From Diphasiastrum complanatum (lineage: Eukaryota > Streptophyta > Lycopodiopsida > Lycopodiales > Lycopodiaceae), in assembly GCA_029204225.1 (NCBI GenBank), contig CM055099.1, forward strand, positions 51,291,298 through 51,355,297: 64,000 nucleotides of DNA. Direction: 5' to 3'. The notes beneath the pieces were generated by a model, which saw only the letters and a list, made by a program, of their open reading frames with translations, was not told the origin of the DNA and made no database searches. The position numbers were made by a program, and so were the translations under genes. Of this stretch, positions 1 through 10,539 are shown one piece after another (the stretch's first letter is position 1; each line of letters begins with the position of its first letter).

Positions 1-381
1 GCATTGAGGTCAAACCTACCTCTCCATTTCAAAAAGCGCAAACAAATTAAGCACGACGTCAAGCAGATACCAAACTCCTGGTAAACTCAGGCGCGCATAG
101 AGCACAGATTATTCATCCCTTAACGTTTTACTTTATAGGAAGATTCACAAAACAGAGAATCCAATACCTCTGGTGATAGCTTTAGTGGAGCAGCAGAGCG
201 CGCTGTATGGGGCCTCTGCAAGCAGGTAATAGAGCAAAATAACCGGATTTTTTTCAGTTTTTTTTTGGAAGAAATCAAGCGTTGCTAGTCCGAAGCACGC
301 ACGCTCACCCGATGATGATGGATCGATCGATGGATCGATCACAATCCTCTCGCCAAACAGCTCCAAAGTACAAACCCTGGC

Positions 382-384
<3 letters not shown>

Positions 385-422
<38 letters not shown>
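385..422. repeat. (GA)n microsatellite
   Basis: An uninterrupted GA dinucleotide run of about 38 bp. It opens a purine-rich stretch that extends to about 455. It is one of three long GA/CT tracts in the window. Confidence 0.95.
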
Positions 423-423
<1 letters not shown>

Positions 424-456
424 GAAGAAGGGAGAAGAGAAGGAAAAAGGAAAGGG

Positions 457-888
457 ATGTTGTCAGAAGCCCTCCAGTGGCAGAGGATGCGCTTCCACCG
501 GATAGGTGGCGCCTCCGGAAACAACAACCATCGCTTCCCTCCCACCCAGTTCAACTCCGCTTCCGACTTCACGTGGGGGAGGCGTATCGGAGGCGCTTCC
601 ACGCTTTTGCTGCCAATAGCCTCTCTCGCCTCCTCCCGCTTTCGAGTCTGTGACTGGTGGCTGGCCAACGCATCCCGCCCCCGCCTCCTCCTCCTCAACG
701 TTCGGCCGCACATGTGGTTAAAGGGGTTGGTGCCACTTAAAAGCCGGCCTGCTGGTACCAGCTCATGCCCCATCCCATACCCATGCCCATGCCCATTCCA
801 TACATACCATGGCCATCTCCTTAGACTAGATAAAAGGCAAAAGCGGGGGGGGGGGGGGGAGGGGGGGTTTTCCTCCAAGTCAACATGA
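457..888 (+). CDS. Unrecognised open frame, doubtful gene
   Basis: An open frame of 143 codons starts at the first ATG after the GA tract. I recognise no domain. The product is rich in Arg, Pro and Gly and ends in a low-complexity Gly stretch encoded by a poly-G run at 845-867. The local base composition (C-rich on plus, few A) is unlike the AT-rich surroundings, and a long antisense frame overlaps it, so openness may simply reflect base composition. A GA-rich leader before an ATG is common in plant 5' untranslated regions, which is the only argument for a real first exon here. Confidence 0.15.
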   Translation: MLSEALQWQRMRFHRIGGASGNNNHRFPPTQFNSASDFTWGRRIGGASTLLLPIASLASSRFRVCDWWLANASRPRLLLLNVRPHMWLKGLVPLKSRPAGTSSCPIPYPCPCPFHTYHGHLLRLDKRQKRGGGGEGGFSSKST

Positions 889-889
889 A

Positions 890-3050
890 TGATATAAAAT
901 TTGAGGATAGTAGCCACATGCCATTACTCTAGAGTAATCAAGAGCACCAACTTTTCACACTATGTTCCATCAGCCATGGACCCAACCGCTATTGTAGGCT
1001 TGTATAACTTGGAGCAACATGTATTCGACCATGATTGTGGGTGAGTAGAGGGTCCCGCCCTTATCCAACGATAGAGTATGCTTGAGAGACTATCATCACG
1101 ATCTCTCCATCATCACAGACGCTTTTCCAACGTTGGATGATGATGCGGTCCCAAGGGGCCCTCAGCCAACCCTATGTCACATCAGATGTACACTCCTCCA
1201 TAGAAGTTCTAAAAAGCACAAATGACATTCAATAACCAAAAAGGGTGTATTCTCAACTAAAACTGCAAATGTTAGGGTACTTTGAGCTTATTCTCCGGTG
1301 CAACTACCACGGTACTTTGCAACCTCGTCCAAGAGGGGTGGAGGGGGCTTGGTGGTTGTGGAGAGTTGTGTTCTTGCATCTCTCAAGGCCTCCACTACCA
1401 TTGAGTATGAGAGCACGGCTCAAATCGCCATGGCAATCAAAATCGAAAGTACTCTCTCCCTTCAAGGATAACTTTCAAATTAATAAAAGTCATGCAATTG
1501 CGTATTGTTTTTTCGGCCATCCCTCATAATTAAGATGTATGGTACTTTGAAAGTGATGCGCTAAACTTTTTGGCTTTGCATTGCAAAGGCAAAACTATGT
1601 GTGGAGGTTATGACATTAGCTTGTGACCAAAGTCAATTCTAAAGAGCATATACATAGTTGACGTCTATTGACATAATTTAAAGGGTTATGTGTGTTACAA
1701 GTAGCAACTAACTTGAAGACAACATTGTAGGGCCAAGCACTTTGTATGCATGGCATAAAAGCCACACCATACATAGTAGCTAGCTTGTGGACAAGCCCAT
1801 AGGTAGTATACATGGCCAAATAACTTATGTAGCAATGTGTTTGCTTGGCATATAAGCCATGCATAAGGAAAACCAAAAAAACATAACAAATATTACATAG
1901 TCATGTCATAAATGATGTGCATGTAAGTTGGAACTTGAGGGCCCATAGATACTCAAACTCTGGGGTGTAATACCGTAAAATTAGGGTCCTTGTCAAGTCA
2001 AAGATTGTCCTATACTATAGAGAGTTGGAGACATCGTTTGAGGAAAATAGTTTAAACTTTAGCCTGATTCATCTCAAATCAAGCCAAATATCAAGCACCA
2101 CATCATTAGACTTGTGGGCTTGAAGTAGGGAATCAAAAGAGAATCTCTAATTTGACATGTGTGAGAATTGAGTCTTATTAAGTTGAGTCAAATGTCAAGA
2201 CGAGTCATGCTACACCTAGAACCTTAACAATTACTTGTGTAATACGCCAACTTCGAAAGATTAACCAACTCAACCATCCATGATATTATGTTGAATAACC
2301 CAACTTGGCCAAAAAAACCAACCTAGTAATCCATCCATAAGGGAACCAACAACAAGGCAAAGTCAATTCATGAAATTAGATGCAAATCAAGAAGTGTAGG
2401 AACCCACAATGGAGAGCCACATACATTTTCCTAACTGGTAATTCGATTGGGACACATCACGGAGATACAAAGCCAAAATGGTTATTGACCCCAATGAGTT
2501 CATCTTCATTAAGCAAAAAGAGAAGTATGTTTGTTATGATATTGAATTTAATCTGGAGGACATTGTTTTGAGCTTGACATGAGTTTTGGCACACACTAGT
2601 AATCAGAGCTAAGACATGAACATGTCTAGTTCACAAATTTGCTTCCGCCATCTCCCCAGTTTTGCTATAATTGAGCTTGTCCTTTCATTATAAAGACGTG
2701 ATGTTATTTTTGTTATGCATGCATGAATCTCTTATGAGTGGCATATATAGCTACTAGCAACTAGCTCCAATAGTCATCTTGGCCTATACTTGAGTTCTAG
2801 ACCTAGCTAGATACTTACAAATGAGTGGAACACTCTCCCACAAGCTAGTGAGTCAACCTTGACTAGATCAAGCTTGCAAGTTCATCCATAAGTTAAATGC
2901 CTAGCCATGTCTAATTAGACTCCACTCAATTGAATCTGCTCAATGTGGTAAGACTCCCATATATCATAGGTTTGTTAGTGATGGTTTAAACCAATGCATA
3001 AAAACAAGAGGAATGTGTTACGTCTGTGTCCAATATTTGGGATTCGAAAT
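890..3050. other. No gene seen
   Basis: AT-rich sequence with only short, unconvincing open frames in either direction. I see no splice-linked coding, RNA gene or transposon terminus. Confidence 0.5.
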
Positions 3051-3054
3051 AATT

Positions 3055-3165
3055 CCTGACACGGATAACCGGTACTCCAGTGTACGAGATTATTAGTTAT
3101 TGCACATCATTCCGAACTAGGCCACTATTGTAATTAATAACCTTGTGAGGACCTAGAGGGAATAT
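3055..3165. repeat. Dispersed repeat, partner at 63165-63265
   Basis: About 105 bp resembles 63165-63265 in the same orientation. Shared landmarks are CTCCAGTGT, CGAGATTATT and GAGGACC at matching spacing. The copies are clearly diverged. This is probably a piece of an LTR or untranslated part of one transposon family. No further parts of that element are recognisable here. Confidence 0.45.
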
Positions 3166-3609
3166 TCCTTAGCTTTTGAGAAGTATTTATCTTGTAAGAA
3201 CTCGGCCACCTACTCACTTATAATTTTTTTTGTTTCTAGAAGCCATGATCTTCTCCTCTCTTGCATTCAGTCACCTTGGCTTGGGGGTGAAGTGGTTAGG
3301 ATTTTGACTAGCCATTTCTTGTTGGTTGGTTGGTTTTGCTCCACATGTGTCCTTTTGGTTGCATGTAATAGGATCTAAAAGATCTTCACTTGGCTATCAT
3401 ATCCCACCTTCTTGCAAGTAGCCAATAGGAAGCAAGGGGCAAGGGGCAAGGGCCACTCCAAAGAAAAAAAAGGCACCATTTGTAACCATTTTACATGCCT
3501 ATTGAGAGGAGGAAACTCTACCAAATTGGAGAGCAAGCATCCTCAAGTGCTAATCAATCTTGCTATTGTCTCTTATTGTGTTTTGCTTTTTGCTTCAATT
3601 TCCATTGTT

Positions 3610-3614
<5 letters not shown>

Positions 3615-3696
<82 letters not shown>
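3615..3696. repeat. (CT)n microsatellite
   Basis: A pure CT dinucleotide run of about 82 bp. The Ser-Leu frames read through it are artefacts of the repeat. Confidence 0.97.
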
Positions 3697-3699
<3 letters not shown>

Positions 3700-4029
3700 C
3701 CTTTCACCTACAATCATGATGAATGCTTGTGTTTAGAGTTAGAGCAAGTAGAGTTAAGTTGGGGTAGTGTTAAGATACAGTTAGATAAGCATCTAAACTA
3801 GCAAGTAAGCATAGTTAGGTGTGTTATAACCCTTTTGACAAGCGGAGGGCTGGCCACCACATGTTCTACACATCCTACAGTGGCGTAGTTGCTAGGGATA
3901 GACTATCACTAACTAGATTTAGTTGTCCTTTTAGTTGCTTTTGCTTTTTAGTGTATTTTAGGTATTTGAGGATAGAGTTAGCTTCTTTTGCGTGTTTTTT
4001 TGTGATTGGACTATTCTCAACTAGCGAAG

Positions 4030-4650
4030 GAGGTGTGGAAGGGTAGCGGAGACACAAAACAGCCTCTAAGGGCTTGACATCCCATCATAAACCTTGAAAA
4101 ACCATAAAAAAACGTTCAAGTCTGTATTTTACAGAGAAAAGTGGCCAGAAACCACTTCAGACCTTACCATTCAAAAATCAGTGGGAACCAACATTTGCAT
4201 GACTAACAGCAAGTCCAAGGTACTGTCCCAGACTTGCACAGAAGCCTGCGAGAGTTACTTCCCAGCAGATATGAAGAAAACAGAGAAAAACCCGTAAAAA
4301 ATCCAAAATCCCTTGTAAAATTCAAAAAAAAAAATTCAAAACTCAAAACTAACCTTCGTAGAGAACTCTGAAGCTCCATCTTAGTGAGATAGTGACACAA
4401 AGAAGTCTGCGAGAGTTAGATCCCAAAAAAAGTGCTTTTGCGAAGGTATCCAAGGTCAAAAAGGTGGGAAAACGAGTCTGAACCCTCGCATACATTAGTG
4501 GAATACAAAGATTGCTTCGCATGGACCTACAAGGATATGAAGGGTATACCATGAACATTCCCTTTCTGCGAGAATTAAACCCTTGCAGAGCCTGCTGAAC
4601 CTTCGCAGAGGGCAGCCAAAACATCTTCTTTGATAAGCTGATCTTCAAAA
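4030..4650. repeat. Degenerate repeats with CTGCGAGAGTTA motif
   Basis: The motif CTGCGAGAGTTA or a close variant recurs near 4246, 4407 and 4566, together with CTTCGYAGAG variants. The stretch has no coding potential. It resembles the U3 or leader of an LTR element, but I find no paired LTR. Confidence 0.3.
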
Positions 4651-4894
4651 GTTAATGGTGACGGTGACAGTGAGTGAGATCGAGAAGGTGTGTCATGTGT
4701 CGTCGATCCATCTGATGATGATGCATCATGCTAAACGTCATCATTAGCTGTGAAGCTTTCTATTTTTGTCAATGCACTCCTCCGTATGAAAGTGTTGTCC
4801 ATGCATCCACAGTGCATTGTATTTTTTGTATTGGACTAAATGGAACTAAATGTGTTAGGGATACGACAAACATGTACAAAATTGCACGTACAAA

Positions 4895-5245
4895 TGTTTT
4901 AATCTAGTGTGATCATCCAAGGGAGCCATATATACGTCCATATTTTTTGCCTTGTATTTTTTCGGAATAAGAAGGGTGCCCCTTCTTGATACTTAGCCAA
5001 GGGGGGATGTTGTAGTTTACAAGGACAACCAGCCAAGTGGACCATGATCTGGAGCACAAACCAAATGGATTCACACCATCCATCACCAACCCCACATGCA
5101 AATGGCGAGGCTCATCCCTAAACTCATGACAGGTAGCATCCACATGCTTCCATGCTGGAGAATCGGCAAGGATCCTCATAGTATCATCTGATGAACGATT
5201 GTTCGAATGCCTGCCCAATTGGCACCTGCTTCGTCTGCCATAAAC
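4895..5245 (-). pseudogene. CACTA (En/Spm) tnp2 transposase fragment
   Basis: Translation contains ADSPAWKHVD followed by DEPRHLHVGLVMDGVNPFG and PPWLSIKKGH. These match the Transposase_21/TNP2 segment of plant CACTA transposons (family pattern: ADSPAWK, then RNVRLGLxxDGFNPF, then LPPW). The frame then breaks, and the expected continuation (IPKKYKAKNMDVYMAPL) appears in another frame down to about 4895. Only about 100 residues of a protein normally several hundred long are present. Upstream on the same strand it joins directly to an unrelated transposase-like coding sequence near 5200, so this is a chimeric or nested junction. It is non-functional. Confidence 0.75.
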
Positions 5246-6860
5246 CATCTAGATTGTACTGATTCCAAACCATGTTTTTGCATGACAACATTCAACATTT
5301 TCCAGAACTTAACTTGCACCTTTGCGTCTTCCACCTTCATCTCACAAATAGCTAAATTTTGCAAGCTTTGGATACTGCACAAGGAAGTTCCAATTCTTAG
5401 ATAGATAGCAATTGGTTAGAATGATATGAAAAGAGATCGTCCAATGAAATATACAGACCTGGGATCATAAACATGGGCTGCCATTGTGGTCCAGCCATGT
5501 ATTCTTTTAACATGATCAAAACATATCCATGAGTGTTCCAGTGCACCACCCTTCTGCATTTGTTTGACAATAGTCACATGAAGCCGGCCCAACAGTAGAC
5601 ATCTTGAAGATAAAACATCTTTCATTATTGATATCTAAAACATGCCCAAAGAACAAGGATCCTTGGAAATAGTCATACTGACACTTCTCTTTAAGTCTCA
5701 GAATGGAATCCACGGAATCCATGTTGGATTGATTGTTGGTTTTGAAGTCATCTATCCACTTTCTCAACCTGACATTATCCAGTGAAAGAACCATTCATTA
5801 GCACACAACAAAACATGCAGAACGTATGTTAAAAAAACACCGATAATGAAAACAATCCGGGTAGATAGATTTTCCTATTCTTTGATTTGTTAAGGGTTGT
5901 AATTGGTCCAACATAGCTGAAAATTTATCAGCATCTAACATCTCGATCGTAGAGCCATTTTTAGAGAGCAACTGATTCATTATCAACTCCTTTGCAATCT
6001 CTTTTTCAATTTTCTTTTGTCCAACACCAGGCAATTTCGAAACGTGATCTTCAACTAGATTTTTGACAATATTCCGTGTATACAAACATTCACTTTCAGC
6101 CACCGCATGACAATGTGACCCTAATGAATTGTGAGCCTTGTATACCGAACATCATGTGGTATAACATAATATATTTTGGCAGGACAAGACCCAACACATG
6201 TTGGTCTAAAACTACAATGATAACACAAAATCCACCATGATATTTCTGCACAGTACCAAGAGGACAACGCACACTCAATCTTTCCCTCCATTTGGTTCTG
6301 TTTGCACTTCCAAAAGATTGTAAATTGCTGCACAATTCGTTCTCGCATATGAAAGAGCCTCCACAATACGACTTTCGAACATCACCAGCAAAACCAGAAA
6401 TAGTGGTTGTTACATAACGTACCCAAGGGTGGCCATCCTTACTCTGTTCCATTCCCTCCATTGAACTGTGTTTTTCAAAAATGTTTGGCGATTCATAGAT
6501 GACATCCCCATCGTATCTGCCCAAAAGCTCATCTACAATGAAAATATTTTGCACTCCATTAACAAGCTTTTGTAATTTGTTGTTGATGGGAATACTATTG
6601 ATCAAGTCAAATACATGCATTGTGTCTGATACCTGAGTGGTTGTACTAGGAGATTTTTGTGCAACAAGAAAAGGGCTTGCATCCCAATGTGGATTGGGAG
6701 ATGTGTCGTGATCCAAATCCATTATAACCATTGCATCTTGATCTGTGTGATTGGAGGTGCCAATACTTGATTCAAGTTGTATAGAAATGTTTTTGCTTAG
6801 ACTATGTTCCACAACGAAAAATTTTGTATCATAATGTTCAAATGTTCTACAAGGAATCAA
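5176..6860 (-). pseudogene. Decayed transposase-like gene
   Basis: Reads on the minus strand from about 6860 down to 5200 in several frames. The N-terminal part includes GHPWVRYVTTTISGFAGDVR followed by a Cys/His-rich stretch (CGGSFICENELC, then CPLGTVQKYHGG). A middle part has KLPGVGQKKIEKEIAKEL. The C-terminal part contains KRIHGWTTMAAHVYDPRSVY and KGFMAD-like WFMADEAGANWAGIRTI. I take this for a DNA-transposon protein with a zinc-binding N terminus and a DDE-like core, a type I associate from memory with genomes of seed-free plants; I cannot name the superfamily. Frameshifts and stops separate the blocks at about 6100, 5800, 5620 and 5410. The coding sequence stops abruptly where the CACTA tnp2 fragment begins. 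Confidence 0.55.
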
Positions 6861-7249
6861 AATGGGAGCGTTGGCAGATATTTGAGAGATTGATTTGTGT
6901 TGATCAAATCCTCCGCAATCCTTGTACTATCTCCATCCTCTCCTTCATAGAAAAATTCCGAGTCACGAAACATGATCCTTATGGTTGCCACGAAACCTTG
7001 AATTTGGAAGCTGATCAATAAAACTCAGGAGAGAAAAAGTAGTCCGAAGAGGGAGAATTCTACACCAAGGAATGCTTACATGTAAATGTTCAACTTCATA
7101 GAGTGTGTAGTGGTAAGTTAAAGATGTTGAGTTGAAATTGATAACGTTAACTAGGAGAATTAATACTATTAATGGCTTACACAAACCATAGATTTGCCCT
7201 GGCCAGCACCCCACAGACAGATCTATACTAATAATGGCCAACGCCCCAC

Positions 7250-7687
7250 AGGCAGATCATCGAGCTCTAAGCTTTGCAAACTCCTTGCATTTCAAGAAGC
7301 GTGGAGAGGTTCTGCCATATATCGAAACATCTACATTTATGAGATTTGAGATCTGAGGCAAGTAGAAGGTTGATTTGACATTGTAGCTATATTTTTTTGA
7401 TGGATGATTTTTTCCATGTATAAATATTGATGGAAAAGAGAACTTAAGGATCATAAATCAGACCAACAATTTATTATTGGCTAATTTGAGAAAACACCTA
7501 TTTTATTGTTTTTTTTAGAGGTAAATGTTTTTCCATGACCACTAAACTACATGTCGCTCCAGGCTTAAAAGTTAACCTAGAAGAATTCAAGGTGATTTTT
7601 TTTTTTTTTTGGAAAAGCTCAATAGCACTATCACATATTCACAACTATACATATGTTGTGACATTCATTACTAGCAGCTATCTTTAG
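7250..7687. other. Spacer between divergent transposase and methyltransferase relics
   Basis: About 440 bp of AT-rich sequence between a minus-strand and a plus-strand pseudogene. A bidirectional promoter would lie here if both belonged to one element. I see no clear TATA box pair or terminal repeat. Confidence 0.3.
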
Positions 7688-9482
7688 GCAGTGGTTGCTT
7701 GCAGTGGGTTGGGTTGCCAGAGAGGTATACTACGAGGCACTCAGACTGGAGGCTTTGAGGATTCTTGAGCTATGTCAGGATGCAGGAGGTAACCCTTTGC
7801 CAATGAGATTTTTTACTATTAGACAAGAGGTTTTGAAGATAATTGAAATTTGATTTGACAATGTGTTTTTTGTGCATGTTATAGGATCTCACGAAATATT
7901 TTACATCTATCAGGTTGAGGTTTGGAAATTACCTTTTTGACTCATATCTTCTGTGATGGAACCTATCCTGACCACCGAGGCAAAGGAAGAGGCGAAGCTA
8001 GCATCAAAGCGTGTGATGTGGAGGTGACATTGAATGTTTTTACATTTGCATTTACACGCCTGCTAAAAGAAGATGTGAGGAGTATGAGTACATGAAAGTG
8101 GACATGGTAGGTGTTAACACCAAGTTAACATCTACTATTGAGGTCATTGTGGGTGATGTCAACATGGTAAGGGAAGGATTATCTTATGGGGACAATCTGC
8201 AAGAATATTAGGCCATGAAATGCTTCATGGAAAGAAATAATTCTTCTTGGAGGATTACGAAAGGTAAGAGCACCACCTACAGTGCCGACATCATCATTGT
8301 GGACTTGCCATCAGGGTACACGGTTGATGGTGTCGTTGGTGGTGGGTCCACGTGGAACAAATGGTCTGATGAGACACTTGAGGCCAGCCTGGATATATGC
8401 ATGGTTGTATTGGACGACAGTGGTTGGATCATCCTTATCAGTCCCCCCACTCATAGATTGCAAGTTGAGATTCAGATCGGCCTACAGAAGTTGGCTATTC
8501 AGAGACGTGCTGTGTTAAGAGGAATTGAAACATTTGGAAGAAGAGAGGATGGCATGAATGTAAGTTGTGATTTTTTCGTTGCAAGTTTTTTCACATGCAG
8601 TGCTTGCATATTTATGAGAATTATTGCACTGTAACTTGGATCTCCTTCGATACATATAGTTTCATAGTCATAAATTTGCTTGGAAGTATGTAAGTATGTG
8701 ACTATGTGAGTATAATTTCATAGTTATAAATTTGCTTGGAAGATCTATTTATCTAAGTATGTGAGTTGCTTGTTTTGTCATTATTTGCAGATGCACTTTA
8801 TGGATGTATACCTTCTCTCGAGAAAAGGGTCCATGCCCTTAATTGACCGAAATCGGTCAAAATATTTTGATACCAGCTTGTTGGATGTGGATAGTGATAT
8901 TTGGACACACTATTTGCCACATTCAGAGTGGTCTAAAGACACAAGGAACAATAGGCCAATATGAGGTAGTTCTGAAAAAAGTGAATATTTCATGTTATTC
9001 TTGCTTTCCGCATTCTGCCCCAAGGGTGGTGTAGCGTTGGACCTACATGTAGGTGTAGGTACCTCGGTCCTTGATGCTCGAAAGGCTGGTGTCCACCTTT
9101 TTGGTATGGACAGCGATGAAGAATGCATAAGTTGGTTGAAAGAGAAAAGAGGTGAGACTTGATTGTCAGAAGAAAGTCGTGAAAATGTTTAGGTGCATTG
9201 TTTTTTGCTTTTGAAATTAGATGTAACGGTTTTTTTGTCTTGTGCAATCATGGAGGCAAGCGTGGTTGTACCAGGTCCGTCAATAGAAGAACCTATCATG
9301 TTACCTGAGTTTGGGTCCGAGGCATTTGAGTTGGGCTCTCCTGGATGCTAGTGAGTATGTCCATTTGGCTGTTAGAAATTGGATTTGCTAACATTTTGGT
9401 TTATATGACATTTGAATGACTTAGTGATTTGCCATGCTATGCTGAATCAATGACCGAGGTGATGGAGGCTGACAACGACTAG
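7688..9482 (+). pseudogene. DNA N4/N6 methyltransferase-like, five-exon relic
   Basis: Five exons can be threaded: 7688-7788, 7920-8559, 8791-9151, 9221-9350 and 9425-9482. All introns have GT-AG ends, and the phases fit except for a frameshift in exon 2. Exon 1 reads WVAREVYYEALRLEALRI. Exon 2 contains CDGTYPDHRGKGRG, then ADIIIVDLPSGYT, which resembles the DPPY catalytic motif IV. Exon 3 contains GGVALDLHVGVGTSVLDA followed by HLFGMD, the SAM-binding motif I. Catalytic motif before SAM motif is the permuted class-beta order of N6_N4 methyltransferases. Exons 4-5 give an acidic tail ending in VMEADND and a stop. Defects: a frameshift near 8085, TAG before AMKCFMERN (8212-8214), and an in-frame TGA plus probable paired indels near 8962. 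The expected product would methylate adenine or cytosine in DNA. Not intact as read. Confidence 0.65.
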
Positions 9483-9489
9483 TTCAGAT

Positions 9490-10520
9490 CCTTTAGTTTT
9501 TTTCATAAGGTCACAAAAGTTATTGTTTACGAGCATTAATGGGGATGCAAAGACCTGATATTATTTCCTAATATTCATAGACAAGTGCAGTTTTTCACAG
9601 TACAAATAGTCCATTCCAAGAAGCAAAAAATATCTATCAAATGTAGTGTTTTTTTTTCTCAAATTAGCCTAAAATAAACTGTAGGGCTGATTTTTATTCC
9701 TTGAGTTTTTTTTTTCAACAATATCTAAACATGGAAAAAAAACATGTGGTAAAAAATTTACCATCGTGGTAAAGGATTTGGGCCAGTTGGACTCACTCCA
9801 TGTGAAACCACCCTTGAAAAACCTGAAACAATCTATACAATTTGTAAAGCCAGTGCTAATAAGATATGGAACTAGTATTGATTTATAGCTAGAACAATAA
9901 ATAAACTGTCAAATAAACTTAATGCATGGATTAAATTTATCTTGATACTAGCCTCTGAGTTGAACTTTGAAGACTGACCCATGGAAGTTGACCCCTAAAA
10001 CAGTTTCAGAGACGATAGTGTCAAACACTATCTGTGAGGCCTGTTTATAGCCAGTCACTCCTTGGCCATGAACAGACTTGATGGAGAGTTGCAGTGGACT
10101 CCCACGTACTGTTCCAACCTCCCATACCCCCCCTCATGGTCGCTTGCGGGAAAATTGGGCCAAGTAGTCAGTTTTTGGTAGCATACTTAGGGTCTGACTT
10201 GTAGTGAGCGGTATACTTAGGGTACCATACTTGGTAGCATACTTAGGGTTCGACTTGCGGTGAGCATCATACTGCTCATATACTCGTTTGGAGTCGTTTT
10301 GGCCATTTGTTGTGCCCATGTAAGTTCTTTCTTACGAAACCACCCATTTGGCATCAATTCGTGACATATGAAATGAACACAGTTTCATATACTACTAAGG
10401 TACACTTGTCGATTTGCTGGAGAATCAAAACTATTTGGTGTTGGTTAGCATGAGTTCTAGGCTACAAAGGAAACTCTTCCGAATCTTTTCACTCCAGAAT
10501 GTCAAAATAATTGCCCATGG
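9490..10520. other. No gene; short repeats near 10165-10270
   Basis: No coding seen. Between about 10165 and 10270 the phrase GTAGCATACTTAGGG recurs imperfectly three times with GACTTG between copies. This may be a degraded terminal region of an element next to the satellite. Confidence 0.35.
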
Positions 10521-10539
10521 CAACACGTGAAATCTGACA

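Noticed and set aside
386-917. Long overlapping frames on both strands at the left edge as genes
   Set aside because: Mutually overlapping frames in a compositionally biased stretch with no recognisable domain; kept only as one low-confidence entry.
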